A stretch of DNA of 64,000 nucleotides from Pseudomonadota bacterium (lineage in GTDB: Bacteria > Pseudomonadota > Gammaproteobacteria > Burkholderiales > Thiobacillaceae), in contig JAJZPG010000010.1 of NCBI GenBank assembly GCA_021811235.1, positions 4,747-68,746 of the forward strand, in the 5' to 3' direction. Positions 1-8,810 of the stretch are shown one piece after another (positions within the stretch are counted from its first letter, which is position 1; the number at the start of each line of letters is the position of its first letter). Position numbers and translations under genes: made by a program. The notes beneath the pieces are model-generated. The model searched no databases, had not been told where the DNA came from, and saw nothing but the letters and a program-made list of their open reading frames with translations.

Positions 1-3
1 CAA

Positions 4-912
4 GTGAAGAAGCCCGCGCCGCAGGCAGGCACCGTGCGCGTGGCCGCCATCCAGATGGCGTCCGGCCCCAGCGTGCCCGCCAACCTGGCCGAGACCGAGC
101 GCCTGATCGAGCTGGCGGTCGAGGGCGGGGCGCGCCTGGTCGTGCTGCCGGAATTCTTCTGCATCATGGGCATGAAGGACGCCGACGTGGTGAAGGCGCG
201 CGAAGCCGAAGGCAGCGGCCCGATCCAGTCCTTCCTGTCGCGCATGGCGAAGAAGCACAAGATCTGGTTGATCGGCGGCTCGGTTCCGCTGGAGGCGAGC
301 GTCGCCAACAAGGTTCGCAACAGCTGCCTGGTGTACGACGAGCGCGGCAAGCAGGTGGCGCGCTACGACAAGATCCACCTGTTCGGTCTCGACCTCGGCA
401 ACGAGCGTTACCAGGAAGCCAAGCTGATCGAGCCGGGCGACAGGGTCGTCGTCATCAACAGCCCGTTCGGTCGCATCGGCCTGTCGATCTGCTACGACCT
501 GCGCTTCCCCGAGCTGTACCGCACGATGCCCGACGTCGACATCATCGTGGTGCCGTCGGCGTTCACCGCCACCACCGGGCGGGCGCATTTCGAGACCCTG
601 ATCCGCGCCCGCGCGATCGAGAACCTCGCCTACGTCGTCGCCCCGGCGCAGGGCGGCTATCACCTGTCGGGCCGCGAGACCCACGGCGACAGCATGATCG
701 TCGACCCCTGGGGCGTCGTGCTCGACCGCCTGCCGCGCGGCTCCGGCGTCGTCATCGCCAACCTCAACCCGGCCTACCAGGCCAGCCTCAGGAAGAGCCT
801 GCCCGCGCTGCAGCATCGCTACATCCAGTGCCGGCAGATCGAGGTCGACGTGGTCGAGCGCCGTGTGCTGGCCAAACGCTTGTCCCCGACCGGGGGCGAG
901 TCCGGCAAATAA
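4..912 (+). CDS. Nitrilase-superfamily carbon-nitrogen hydrolase
   Basis: Cytoplasmic amidase of the carbon-nitrogen hydrolase (nitrilase) superfamily, probably Nit1/omega-amidase-like. The Glu-Lys-Cys triad is visible: Glu in LPEFF (about residue 50), Lys in YDKIHLF (about 123) and Cys in [13 protein letters not shown] (about 163). The length of about 302 residues is normal for the family. The reading frame opens with GTG at position 4, only three bases into the window, so the true start may lie further upstream outside the sequence. tldD starts 14 bp downstream, which suggests one transcript; nit-tldD neighbourhoods are common in betaproteobacteria. The exact substrate cannot be told from sequence. 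Confidence 0.88.
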   Translation: MKKPAPQAGTVRVAAIQMASGPSVPANLAETERLIELAVEGGARLVVLPEFFCIMGMKDADVVKAREAEGSGPIQSFLSRMAKKHKIWLIGGSVPLEASVANKVRNSCLVYDERGKQVARYDKIHLFGLDLGNERYQEAKLIEPGDRVVVINSPFGRIGLSICYDLRFPELYRTMPDVDIIVVPSAFTATTGRAHFETLIRARAIENLAYVVAPAQGGYHLSGRETHGDSMIVDPWGVVLDRLPRGSGVVIANLNPAYQASLRKSLPALQHRYIQCRQIEVDVVERRVLAKRLSPTGGESGK

Positions 913-926
913 TCCAGGACCCCACC

Positions 927-2399
927 ATGAACCCTACCGACGCCTTCGTTCCCATCCAGACGGCCGAACAGCTGTTCCGTTCCGCCGAATCCACGCTGCT
1001 CACGCCGAACGGACTCGACGCCGACAAATTGTCACCCGTCTTCGGCCGCCTGTTGACCCACGACGTCGACTACGCCGACCTGTATTTCCAGTACAGCCGC
1101 TCCGAAGGCTGGAGCCTGGAAGAAGGCCAGGTCAAGTCAGGTAGCTTCAACATCGACCAGGGCGTCGGCGTGCGCGCGATCTCGGGCGAGAAGACCGCCT
1201 TCGCCTATTCCGACGACATCAGCCTCGATGCACTCGGTGCCGCTGCCGACGCCACTCGCGCCATTGCGCGCGCAGGACAAGCGCGTAGCGCCGCCATTGC
1301 AAAACGCGGTGAAGGCCGTCTGCTCTACAACGCGGTCGACCCGCTGGTCTCGCTGGCCGACGCCGACAAGGTCGCCTTGCTGGAGCGCCTGGAGAAGAAG
1401 GCGCGCGCCATGGATCCGCGCGTCATCCAGGTGATGGCGAGCCTCGCCTCCGAATACGAAGTCATCTTCGTCGCCCGCTCCGACGGCCACCTCGCTGCCG
1501 ACGTGCGCCCGCTGGTGCGCCTGTCGCTGCAGGTCATCGCCGAGCAGAACGGCCGTCGCGAGCAGGGTTCGGGCGGCGGCGGCGGCCGCTTCGACTACAG
1601 CTACTTCACCGACGACATCCTGGAAAAGTACGCGCGCCAGGCCGTGCACCAGGCGCTGGTCAACCTCGACGCGCGTCCCGCGCCCGCCGGCAGCATGACG
1701 GTCGTGCTCGGCTCCGGCTGGCCCGGCATCCTGCTGCACGAAGCCATCGGCCACGGCCTCGAAGGCGACTTCAACCGCAAGGGCAGCTCGGCCTTCTCCG
1801 GCCGCATCGGCGAACGCGTCGCCGCGCCCGGCGTGACGGTCGTCGACGACGGCACCATCCCGCTGCGCCGCGGTTCCTTGAACGTCGACGACGAAGGCAA
1901 CCCCACCCAGCGCACCGTGCTGATCGAGGACGGCATCCTCACCGGCTACATGCAGGACATGATGAACGCGCGCCTGATGGGCATGCAGCCCACCGGCAAC
2001 GCTCGGCGCGAGTCCTACGCCCACCTCACCATGCCGCGCATGACCAACACCCTCATGCTCGGCGGCGACAAGAACCCGCACGAAATCATCGCCTCGGTGA
2101 AGAACGGCCTCTACGCCGTCAACTTCGGCGGCGGCCAGGTCGACATCACCAGCGGCAAATTCGTCTTCTCCGCCGCCGAGGCCTACATGATCGAGGACGG
2201 CAAGATCACCTACCCGGTGAAAGGCGCCACCCTCATCGGCAACGGCCCCGACGCGCTCACGCGCGTCAGCATGATCGGCAACGACATGGAAATGGATTCC
2301 GGCGTCGGCACCTGCGGCAAGGAAGGACAGAGCGTGCCGGTCGGCGTGGGGCAGCCGACGCTGCGGATCGATGGGTTGACGGTGGGCGGGACGGCGTAA
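927..2399 (+). CDS. tldD: Metalloprotease TldD
   Basis: TldD subunit of the TldD/TldE (PmbA) zinc metalloprotease, a cytoplasmic protein known to process modified peptides and degrade unfolded ones. At 490 residues it matches the family. The metal-binding motif [16 protein letters not shown] lies near residue 271, and the C-terminal beta-rich domain ends in the typical [11 protein letters not shown] region. The frame is open further upstream to 828, overlapping the nitrilase gene, but the ATG at 927 starts the conserved N-terminus and follows a purine-rich stretch, so it was chosen. No tldE/pmbA is present in the window; the two genes are often unlinked. Confidence 0.95.
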   Translation: MNPTDAFVPIQTAEQLFRSAESTLLTPNGLDADKLSPVFGRLLTHDVDYADLYFQYSRSEGWSLEEGQVKSGSFNIDQGVGVRAISGEKTAFAYSDDISLDALGAAADATRAIARAGQARSAAIAKRGEGRLLYNAVDPLVSLADADKVALLERLEKKARAMDPRVIQVMASLASEYEVIFVARSDGHLAADVRPLVRLSLQVIAEQNGRREQGSGGGGGRFDYSYFTDDILEKYARQAVHQALVNLDARPAPAGSMTVVLGSGWPGILLHEAIGHGLEGDFNRKGSSAFSGRIGERVAAPGVTVVDDGTIPLRRGSLNVDDEGNPTQRTVLIEDGILTGYMQDMMNARLMGMQPTGNARRESYAHLTMPRMTNTLMLGGDKNPHEIIASVKNGLYAVNFGGGQVDITSGKFVFSAAEAYMIEDGKITYPVKGATLIGNGPDALTRVSMIGNDMEMDSGVGTCGKEGQSVPVGVGQPTLRIDGLTVGGTA

Positions 2400-2486
2400 G
2401 GCCGCCATGCAAACAGACGGCACCATACTCTGTCTTTTATGATCGTCGTCAGGCTGTAGCGCCCAAGAGTTTTAGGGTCCAAGGCA

Positions 2487-3164
2487 ATGTCATCGGCTCC
2501 TCAAGTGCATATTGGCAAGTTAACCGATGAGCATCTTCATGCCCGGCACATATTGCCACTGCCTTCGGATACTCCATTTGGCAATCTGGCCTTAAAGTTT
2601 TTGAAGCTTATTGAGCGGCTTGATCACTCGAACCGAACGATAAAAAGGGTCTACGCAAGCTTCGAGGGGATCAGTCGGGTGGCGATAACCCCGAACCTAA
2701 CGGAGCATTTGCTTTTGCAGGAAGAGGTTGTGTACTGGCTTCGCAAGTCTTGCGATGAACTCATCTCCCTGAACACAGTTATTGCTCGATGTCGGGTGAG
2801 TGGGGCCTATCCTACGGCTGTAAATCCCGATTCAATTGGGGCACTACTTGCAATTGAGCCTCTTCCGCCATATGCCGCCGAACATGCGACTTTTCTTTCC
2901 ACTATCAATGACATCGCGAATGCCTATAAGCATTCATTTATCAATAGCGAAATAAATCGTATTGGCGCTGAGGAGCCTGTTGTCTTCGCTCTCGGATTAA
3001 AGCGCAACAGCTTGGCTAATGTGCCAACCTTCTATACGGTTTCACTGAGGGATGTTATCGAGCAGTTCAATATGTTCTACTTGTCCTCCGTGGAGGAGTT
3101 GCGGGCTAGCAAACTGCCGCACTTAACTTCTCCATCGAAAGGACAAACGCCGGCAAGCTGCTAG
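2487..3164 (+). CDS. Hypothetical protein in AT-richer accessory patch
   Basis: A 225-residue cytoplasmic protein I do not recognise. It has no signal peptide or membrane segment. Residues 30-100 look helical, and AYKHSF near residue 150 resembles the short-His motifs of helical-bundle accessory proteins, but this is weak. Codon use differs sharply from both neighbours: wobble positions are often A or T (aaa, ttt, aat, gaa), whereas tldD and the downstream gene use almost only G or C. No mobility gene is attached. The coherent frame, the start at 2487 and the isolated composition suggest a real but horizontally acquired cargo gene. No function is proposed. Confidence 0.7.
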   Translation: MSSAPQVHIGKLTDEHLHARHILPLPSDTPFGNLALKFLKLIERLDHSNRTIKRVYASFEGISRVAITPNLTEHLLLQEEVVYWLRKSCDELISLNTVIARCRVSGAYPTAVNPDSIGALLAIEPLPPYAAEHATFLSTINDIANAYKHSFINSEINRIGAEEPVVFALGLKRNSLANVPTFYTVSLRDVIEQFNMFYLSSVEELRASKLPHLTSPSKGQTPASC

Positions 3165-3490
3165 CAACTATAGGCCCCAATAGTCGAAGAGCATTGTTCC
3201 GGATGACCCATGCGAATATGTATGGCCGTCCAGTCATTACAGCCCTGGTTTTGACTTTCTTCCCCTTACAGCCCAGCCGGAAATCGAGCCTGACGGGCGG
3301 ATCAGTGGCGAAGGTGTTTGAGTCCCGTCCACAAAAAAAATTAAAAACAGCAAGGCGGGGCGAGTTCTTCGCCGCCCGTTCGGCGGGCTTGGCTGTGCAT
3401 AGCCAATCGACTAAGCCGCTAAAGCGGCAAGTCGCTGGTTAATTTTCGGGAATTCGGGGATGTCGGGGTCGCCTTCTACTGGTTACTTTC

Positions 3491-3516
3491 GATGAACATG
3501 CCTTGGCATGTTCATC
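3491..3516. repeat. Perfect 12-bp inverted repeat (hairpin)
   Basis: Arms gatgaacatgcc (3491-3502) and ggcatgttcatc (3505-3516) are exact reverse complements separated by tt. No T-run follows, so it is not a typical terminator. It could be an operator, a recombination site or a repeat remnant. Confidence 0.7.
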
Positions 3517-3618
3517 CATCAAGACGGCGCGAGACAAGCGAGGGAACCGCGCAACTAGCTGCCGGGCTACCCCCGGCCAATGGTCAGTGGTCCTGCAAAG
3601 ACCTCCACTACAACGACC

Positions 3619-3650
3619 AGCCCTTCGACAAGCTCAGGGCGAACGGGCTT
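3619..3650. repeat. REP-like dispersed palindrome
   Basis: An imperfect palindrome: agcccttcg at the left end faces cgaacgggct at the right end, around acaagctcaggg. The core wording (cttcgacaagctcaggg) is a frequently seen intergenic repeat in many proteobacterial genomes; translated it yields the tell-tale FALSLSKG string. It lies about 50 bp beyond the 3' end of the minus-strand gene ending at 3700 and may act as a transcript-end hairpin. Confidence 0.65.
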
Positions 3651-3699
3651 GAATTGGCGCGCTTCGCCAGGTTCATCCGAACGGTGCCAGTAGGTCGCC

Positions 3700-6600
3700 T
3701 CAGGCCAGACTCTCCAGCGCCCTCGGCTCCCCGATCAAATACCCCTGCACGCAATCCACCCCCATCTCGCCGAGCTTGGCGAGCATCTCCGCATCCTCGA
3801 CAAACCCCGCCACCGTCCGGATCCCGAGGAAACTCCCGGTCTCCAGGATCGACCGCACCAGCGCCTCGTCGATCATGCTGGTGCCGATCTCGCGCACCAG
3901 TGCGCGGTCGATCTTCAGGTAGTCGAGCTTCATGCTCTTGAGCCGCGTGTAGGAGCTGGTGCCGGCGCCGAATTCGTCGAGGGTGAAGCGGCAGCCGTGG
4001 CGCTGCATCTGGCGCATGAAGAGCTGGGTCTGAGCGTGGCCGTCGACGGCGTCGGCTTCGCTGATCTCGAAGATGAGCTTGTCGCCGGGGATGTCGCCGC
4101 GCGCCAGGTCGGCCAGCAGCAATTTGAGGAACAGCGGGTTGGTGACCGACTGGCCGGAGAGGTTGATCGAGAAGCCGCCGATATTCGCGGCTTTTTCGGG
4201 ATGCGCGCGCATCCATTGCAGCACGCTCTTCACCACCCAGCGGTCGATCTCGGTGACGCGCTGCAGGCGTTCTGCGACCGCGATCAGATCCCGCGTCGCG
4301 ATGCTGCGCTCGCCGTGGGTGACGGGGTGCAGCAGCACTTCGTAGTACAGCGCGGTGCGGGCGGGGTCGGCGACGGCGACGACCGGCTGGCAGTTCAGGC
4401 TGAGCTGGTTGTGGGCGAGGATGTCGGTCAGTTCGTGCGCCCATTCGGCCAGCGCCAGCACGCCGCCGGTGTCGGCTTCGCTGTCGTAGGTGACGACGGC
4501 CACGCCGGATTCGCGTGCGCGGGCGCAGGCGGCGTTGGCATTGTCGTAGTACGTCTCGGGGCTCAGGCAGTCGCTCGCCCACATCAGGCCGGCGGCGGCG
4601 TGGACAGGATAGCGGACGCCGCTGATCTCCTGCGGCTGGTCGGCGATGGCGTGCAGCAGCGCCTCGGCCTGGGCCTGGGCGGAGGCCTGGCCGGCCGCCT
4701 CGATCCAGAACGCGATGCCGGATTCGCCGGCGCGGGCGAGCAGCGCATTGGACGGCAGCAGCTTGGGCAGGAACTGCGCGTATTCGCGCAGGATGGGGGT
4801 GCGGATCTCGGCGCCCACGGTCTGGCCGGCGGGATTGCTGATGTCGAGCTGGACCACGCCGATGGCGTAGCCGCCGTCGGGGGTCTGGCTGCGCAGCCAG
4901 TTGCGGCGAATGGCGCGGAAGAAGCTCTTGCGGTTGGCGAGTCCGGTGGCAGGGTCGTGCGAGGCCTGCCACAACAGGTCGCGCTGCATCTTCTGGATCA
5001 TCGCGCTGTAGGAGCGGTCCATCAGCGGCAGTTCCAGGTCCTCGGTCCACTGCGCGTCGCCGTCTTCCAGCGACTGCAGCAGGTCCTGACGCTTGAGGTC
5101 GAGCTTCTTGATGCCGCGGTAGTTGGCGAACACGTAGACCGGCGGCTGGTCGCCGATCCAGATCAGGTTGAGCGGGCTGTCGAGCGACTTGAACTGCAGC
5201 CAGTCGCCGACGCGCAGGCGCTCGGCCAGGTTGTCCTGCGCCTCGGACAACGGCTCGGCGGCGGCGTCGGTGAGGCGGGCGGCGACGGGGGTGCGCGGGT
5301 GCTGCGATTTGTCCTCGTCGAACAGGACGCTGGCGAGCTGGTCGACGATGCGGTCCTGGGCGAACTTGTCGGCGCACACCTGGGTGAGCGCCTGGTCGAT
5401 GCGCTGCAGCAGCGTCTGGATCTCGGCGGTGGTGGCGCCGGCGTGCTCGGGGTCCAGCCAGACGCACAGCTGCTCCAGCACCCGCCAGGCTTCGCGCGCC
5501 TGGTCGCTGTCGCTGCCGTGGCGCATCTCGGCCATCAGCAGCACGTTGCGCCAGCCGCCGTTCAAAAGCTCGATCACGGCATTGGGGATCGGCCGTTCGT
5601 CCAGGCGTCCCAGCAGTTCGCGCAGGATGCGCTGCTTGGAGACTTCGGCACCCTGGCGGCCTTCGCACATTTCCTGCAGGCGGGAGATGCGCGCGGCGCG
5701 CTCGTTCAGGAGCGGTTTCACCACGCGCTCGAGCTGGGTGCGCGCCTCGTCGAACACGCCCGGGTTCTTGTCGGCTTCGGCGTTGATGCGATCGGTCCAG
5801 CGGTTCATCAGCCTGAGCAGGCGCTGGTCGGCGATCTTGCCGTCGTCGCCCGCCACCATGCTGATGCGGTCGAGCGTGTTCAGCACCTTGTGCGCCGGGT
5901 GGGCGGGCGAGCTCAGGAACTGCGGATCGGCCATCGCCAGCTTGATGAGGCTGGCTTCGAGCTGCTGGAAGAACGGCCGCATGCCTTCGCTGACCGATTT
6001 CTCGGCGTGCATGGTGTCGAACAGCGCGCCGAACATGTCGACCGAGCGCTGCATTTCCACGGTGACGGCGGGCGGCAGCGCGCCGGCCGCAGCGAGCCGT
6101 TGCAGTACCGGCGAATGCGCGACGCCGGGGGCGATGCCCGCCATCATCGCGGGTTGGCCGGAAGCGGCGGCCGGACCCTGCGCGCCGTAGCCCGGGGTCC
6201 CGACACCGGTGCCGGGGGACGGCGGCGCGGCACCCGTGGGGGCGGACGTCCCGGCCGCTGCGGCGGCCGGCTGGCCACGGAAGAAATCCATCAGCGAGCC
6301 GGTGAGCCGGCTGAGTGTGCCTTGCTGCGCGGCGGGCGCAGGGGCGGGCATGTCCGTCTGCCCGGGATGCGACGTATCGGGCGCGCTGCGTTCGGGCGTC
6401 GCCATGGGCGGGGGGTGCGCGGTTTCGGCTTCGGAGACCGGCAGCAGCGCGAGCAGTTCGGCATACAGCGGCGCCAGCTGCTCGGCCAGCACGTCGCGCA
6501 GCGTGGCATACGCCACCTGGCGCGCGCGCGCCAGCACCGGCACGTCCTGCAGGGCGGCGCGATAGGCGTGGCCGATGACGGCGGGGCCGAAGGGGTTGTT

Positions 6601-7419
6601 GCTGTGGTCACAGGCGAAACCGAACAGCTGGCCGATGCGCGGCTCGATGTCGGCCAGCTGTTCGCGGAACTGTTCCTCCAGCTTGTTGGCCTCGCTCGAG
6701 GTGGCGAGCCAGTCCTCGAAATCCAGTTCGTCGACCAGCGCCAGGTCGCCGCCCAGCGTGTCGCGGGTGGCCTGGGTCTGCACCGGGCGAGCCTGTTTCA
6801 GCGCGTCCAGCACCTGCTCCACGAAGCGGGCCTGCACGGTCGCGGCGTGCTGGGCGAACTCGTGCGATGCGCTCAACAGGCCGCTATGTTCGGCAATGCC
6901 GGAGGCATGGAGCGCAGCCGCGTTCAGCTTGTCGCCCAGCAGGCGCATCATCTGGTCGTGCACCTGCAACAGGGTTTCGCTCAGCAGGGTAGTGCTGGCT
7001 TCGCGCAGATGCGGGTGGGCATTGGAGGCGGGCAGGGCGGCGAGCTTCTGACGGTGTTCGGCCATGCGCAGCTTCTGCAGGGCGCGCAGCGCGTCGACCG
7101 GCTGCCGCACGAACGCAACGCCGACGCCGAGCGGGCTCAGGCGCTGCAGCCGGGCCGGCACGCGGAAGGTCTGCGAGGCGTTGATCGAAACCGGGGTGAA
7201 GACGATGTCGACTTCGGCGTCGGCGCGCCTGGCCAGGGCGGTGATCGCCGCCTCCGGATTGGTGAACTTGAGAAACAGGCCGCCGAGGCAGAAGTCGCGG
7301 ATTTCGCAGGCAATTTCATGGTGCCCCGGCTGCGTGATGATGGCCGCCTGCGATACCTGGAAGCGCTTGTCGCGCCGCAATTCCTGTCCGGCGTGCCGGT
7401 TGTCCGTGCCTTGAGCCAT
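3700..7419 (-). CDS. PilZ-DUF1631-GGDEF-EAL multidomain protein
   Basis: A 1239-residue cytoplasmic protein of the cyclic-di-GMP network. Residues about 15-120 form a PilZ-type domain (RRDKRF at the start, then RDFCLGGLFLKF). Residues about 150-760 are a long helical DUF1631 region closing with the family's LRVGDWLQF segment. A GGDEF-like domain begins at DPATGLANR, but the signature is replaced by GESGI, so cyclase activity is unlikely. The C-terminal EAL domain keeps EVLL, NLS, FEISE, LDEFGAG and LKID, but the usual AEGVE loop reads VAGFVED and lacks one conserved Glu. It is therefore more likely an effector or a weak phosphodiesterase. It is monocistronic. Confidence 0.85.
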   Translation of the reverse strand: MAQGTDNRHAGQELRRDKRFQVSQAAIITQPGHHEIACEIRDFCLGGLFLKFTNPEAAITALARRADAEVDIVFTPVSINASQTFRVPARLQRLSPLGVGVAFVRQPVDALRALQKLRMAEHRQKLAALPASNAHPHLREASTTLLSETLLQVHDQMMRLLGDKLNAAALHASGIAEHSGLLSASHEFAQHAATVQARFVEQVLDALKQARPVQTQATRDTLGGDLALVDELDFEDWLATSSEANKLEEQFREQLADIEPRIGQLFGFACDHSNNPFGPAVIGHAYRAALQDVPVLARARQVAYATLRDVLAEQLAPLYAELLALLPVSEAETAHPPPMATPERSAPDTSHPGQTDMPAPAPAAQQGTLSRLTGSLMDFFRGQPAAAAAGTSAPTGAAPPSPGTGVGTPGYGAQGPAAASGQPAMMAGIAPGVAHSPVLQRLAAAGALPPAVTVEMQRSVDMFGALFDTMHAEKSVSEGMRPFFQQLEASLIKLAMADPQFLSSPAHPAHKVLNTLDRISMVAGDDGKIADQRLLRLMNRWTDRINAEADKNPGVFDEARTQLERVVKPLLNERAARISRLQEMCEGRQGAEVSKQRILRELLGRLDERPIPNAVIELLNGGWRNVLLMAEMRHGSDSDQAREAWRVLEQLCVWLDPEHAGATTAEIQTLLQRIDQALTQVCADKFAQDRIVDQLASVLFDEDKSQHPRTPVAARLTDAAAEPLSEAQDNLAERLRVGDWLQFKSLDSPLNLIWIGDQPPVYVFANYRGIKKLDLKRQDLLQSLEDGDAQWTEDLELPLMDRSYSAMIQKMQRDLLWQASHDPATGLANRKSFFRAIRRNWLRSQTPDGGYAIGVVQLDISNPAGQTVGAEIRTPILREYAQFLPKLLPSNALLARAGESGIAFWIEAAGQASAQAQAEALLHAIADQPQEISGVRYPVHAAAGLMWASDCLSPETYYDNANAACARARESGVAVVTYDSEADTGGVLALAEWAHELTDILAHNQLSLNCQPVVAVADPARTALYYEVLLHPVTHGERSIATRDLIAVAERLQRVTEIDRWVVKSVLQWMRAHPEKAANIGGFSINLSGQSVTNPLFLKLLLADLARGDIPGDKLIFEISEADAVDGHAQTQLFMRQMQRHGCRFTLDEFGAGTSSYTRLKSMKLDYLKIDRALVREIGTSMIDEALVRSILETGSFLGIRTVAGFVEDAEMLAKLGEMGVDCVQGYLIGEPRALESLA

Positions 7420-7461
7420 GATTCCCCCTGCCCCTTGGTTTGACGCGATTATAGGGTGTGC

Positions 7462-7482
7462 CCGTCGTGACGTTCACGACGG
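7462..7482. promoter_or_regulatory. 9-3-9 inverted repeat upstream of the PilZ-EAL gene
   Basis: Arms ccgtcgtga and tcacgacgg are perfect reverse complements around cgt, 43 bp before the start codon of the minus-strand gene beginning at 7419. There is no T-run, so a dimeric-regulator operator is more likely than a terminator. The cognate regulator is unknown. Confidence 0.45.
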
Positions 7483-7504
7483 AAATCCGGCAGTTCCGGC
7501 GCGG

Positions 7505-7534
7505 TTGGCCAGGACTGCCGGCTTTTGGTAGACT
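7505..7534 (+). promoter_or_regulatory. Possible sigma-70 promoter of the aroG leader
   Basis: TTGGCC (7505-7510) and TAGACT (7529-7534) are separated by 18 bp. Transcription would start near 7541, just ahead of the aromatic leader peptide. The match is moderate and the site is placed mainly by its position. Confidence 0.35.
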
Positions 7535-7556
7535 GCCATGCATGATCCGTGCCGAG

Positions 7557-7610
7557 ATGTTCTTCTTTAGCCGCTTTTATCCCACGCCATGGGCGGTCGG
7601 GAGGCGCTGA
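7557..7610 (+). CDS. Aromatic leader peptide of aroG attenuator
   Basis: A 17-codon frame encoding MFFFSRFYPTPWAVGRR and then tga. Seventeen residues contain four Phe, one Tyr and one Trp, with three consecutive Phe codons directly after the start: the hallmark of a leader whose translation senses charged aromatic tRNA. An in-frame ATG at 7542 would add five residues (MIRAE); neither start has a strong ribosome-binding site. A perfect terminator hairpin follows 22 bp after the stop, and aroG, the first enzyme of aromatic synthesis, follows that. Inference: ribosome stalling at the Phe codons when Phe-tRNA is scarce would relieve termination. Confidence 0.78.
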   Translation: MFFFSRFYPTPWAVGRR

Positions 7611-7632
7611 AGCGAACAGCACGGCCTTCACG

Positions 7633-7660
7633 AAACCGCCAGCCCGCTGGCGGTTTTTTT
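7633..7660 (+). terminator. Attenuator terminator upstream of aroG
   Basis: Perfect 10-bp stem: aaaccgccag (7633-7642) and ctggcggttt (7647-7656) around cccg, followed by a T-run to 7660. The left arm's accgcc can instead pair with ggcggt at 7592-7597 inside the leader peptide, giving a mutually exclusive antiterminator. It sits between the leader peptide and aroG, where a terminator makes sense only as an attenuator. Confidence 0.8.
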
Positions 7661-7708
7661 GTTTACTGAGCCGCCGCCACGGGCCGACCCAAACGAACGG
7701 AGCCTGAC

Positions 7709-8785
7709 ATGTCTGCCACCCGAACCGACGACACCCGCATCGAGCAAAGCGGCGAACTGCTCGCCCCCATGCAGATCATGCGCGAACTGCGCGCCAGCGA
7801 GGCCGTGCTCTCCCATGTGGCGCACGCACGCAGCGCCATCCATGACGTGCTGCGCGGCGCGGACGACCGCATGTTCGTCGTGGTCGGTCCGTGCTCGATC
7901 CACGATCCGGCCGCCGCGCTCGACTACGCGCGCAAGCTGAAGCCGCTGGCCGACGAACTGGCGCACGACCTCATCGTGGTGATGCGCGTGTACTTCGAGA
8001 AGCCGCGCACCACCGTGGGCTGGAAGGGCCTGATCAACGACCCCCATCTGGACGAGAGCTTCGACATCAACGAAGGCCTGCGGCTTGCCAGAAAATTGCT
8101 GCTGGAAATCAACGAGATCGGCCTGCCGTGCGCGACCGAGTTCCTCGACCTGATCTCGCCGCAGTACATCGCCGACCTGGTGAGCTGGGGCGCGATCGGC
8201 GCGCGCACCACCGAGTCGCAGTCGCACCGCCAGCTGGCCTCGGGCCTGTCGTGTCCGGTCGGCTTCAAGAACGGCACCGACGGCAGCTTGAGGATCGCGG
8301 TCGACGCGATCAAGGCGGCCGCGGCGCGCCATCATTTCATTTCCATCACCAAGTCGGGCCACGTCGGCGTGTTCAGCACCTCGGGCAACGAGGACACCCA
8401 CGTCATCCTGCGCGGCGGCAAGGCGCCCAACTACGACGCCGCGAGCGTCAACCTGGCGTGCGGCGAACTGGCCGCGGCGGGCCTGCGCCAGCAGTTGATG
8501 ATCGACTTCTCGCACGCCAATTCGAGCAAGCAGTACCAGCGCCAGATCGACGTCGGCGCCGACGTCGCCGCGCAGGTGGCGGGCGGCGACAGCCGCATCA
8601 TCGGCGCCATGGTCGAGAGCCATCTGAATGCAGGCCGTCAGGACCTGGTGCCGGGACAGTCGCTGGAATACGCCAAGTCGATCACCGACGCCTGCATCGG
8701 CTGGGACGACACCGTCCCCTTGCTGCGCATGCTGGCCGACGCGGTGAAAAAACGCCGGCTGACCGTGCCGGCGGATGAGGAATAA
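7709..8785 (+). CDS. aroG: 3-deoxy-7-phosphoheptulonate (DAHP) synthase, AroG type
   Basis: Cytoplasmic class I DAHP synthase. It condenses phosphoenolpyruvate and erythrose 4-phosphate in the first step of the shikimate pathway. The 358 residues match the AroF/G/H family. Visible motifs are GPCSIHDP near residue 58, RVYFEKPRTTVGWKG near 92, GARTTESQSHR near 165 and the metal-binding region IDFSHANSSKQ near 270. The start ATG has an upstream ggag. The leader peptide and terminator just upstream indicate attenuation, and the Phe-rich leader suggests the phenylalanine-responsive isozyme. Confidence 0.96.
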   Translation: MSATRTDDTRIEQSGELLAPMQIMRELRASEAVLSHVAHARSAIHDVLRGADDRMFVVVGPCSIHDPAAALDYARKLKPLADELAHDLIVVMRVYFEKPRTTVGWKGLINDPHLDESFDINEGLRLARKLLLEINEIGLPCATEFLDLISPQYIADLVSWGAIGARTTESQSHRQLASGLSCPVGFKNGTDGSLRIAVDAIKAAAARHHFISITKSGHVGVFSTSGNEDTHVILRGGKAPNYDAASVNLACGELAAAGLRQQLMIDFSHANSSKQYQRQIDVGADVAAQVAGGDSRIIGAMVESHLNAGRQDLVPGQSLEYAKSITDACIGWDDTVPLLRMLADAVKKRRLTVPADEE

Positions 8786-8810
8786 GCCCGCTTCCGGGGT
8801 AAAATGCCGA

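Larger units (their letters stand above)
3165..3699. other. Gene-poor gap with scattered repeat remnants
   Basis: These 535 bp carry no convincing gene. Short open frames at 3194-3442 and 3492-3941 lack start signals and recognisable content. The stretch contains an A-rich run near 3331-3350, several short hairpins (around 3395-3435), a perfect 12-bp-arm hairpin at 3491-3516, a segment at about 3551-3590 whose wording (gctgccgggctacccccgg) resembles non-coding repeats common in proteobacterial genomes, and a REP-like palindrome at 3619-3650. It looks like a patch where mobile or repetitive DNA has accumulated next to the orphan gene. Confidence 0.55.

Noticed and set aside
3290-3335. tRNA remnant or attachment site (gtgtttgagtcccgtcc resembles a T-arm)
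   Set aside because: No matching acceptor stem, anticodon arm or integrase gene could be found.
3194-3941. Two short genes in the repeat-rich gap
   Set aside because: No start signals, no recognisable protein content, and the second frame runs through hairpins, the REP-like palindrome and the antisense of the EAL gene.
3997-7443. An 1148-codon open frame antisense to the PilZ-EAL gene
   Set aside because: Its protein is low-complexity (Val/Gln/Arg/Gly-rich) with no domain, and it mirrors the codon bias of the real gene on the other strand. Similar antisense frames, such as 56077-59022 opposite soeA, 18613-20556 and 21371-22951, were rejected for the same reason.
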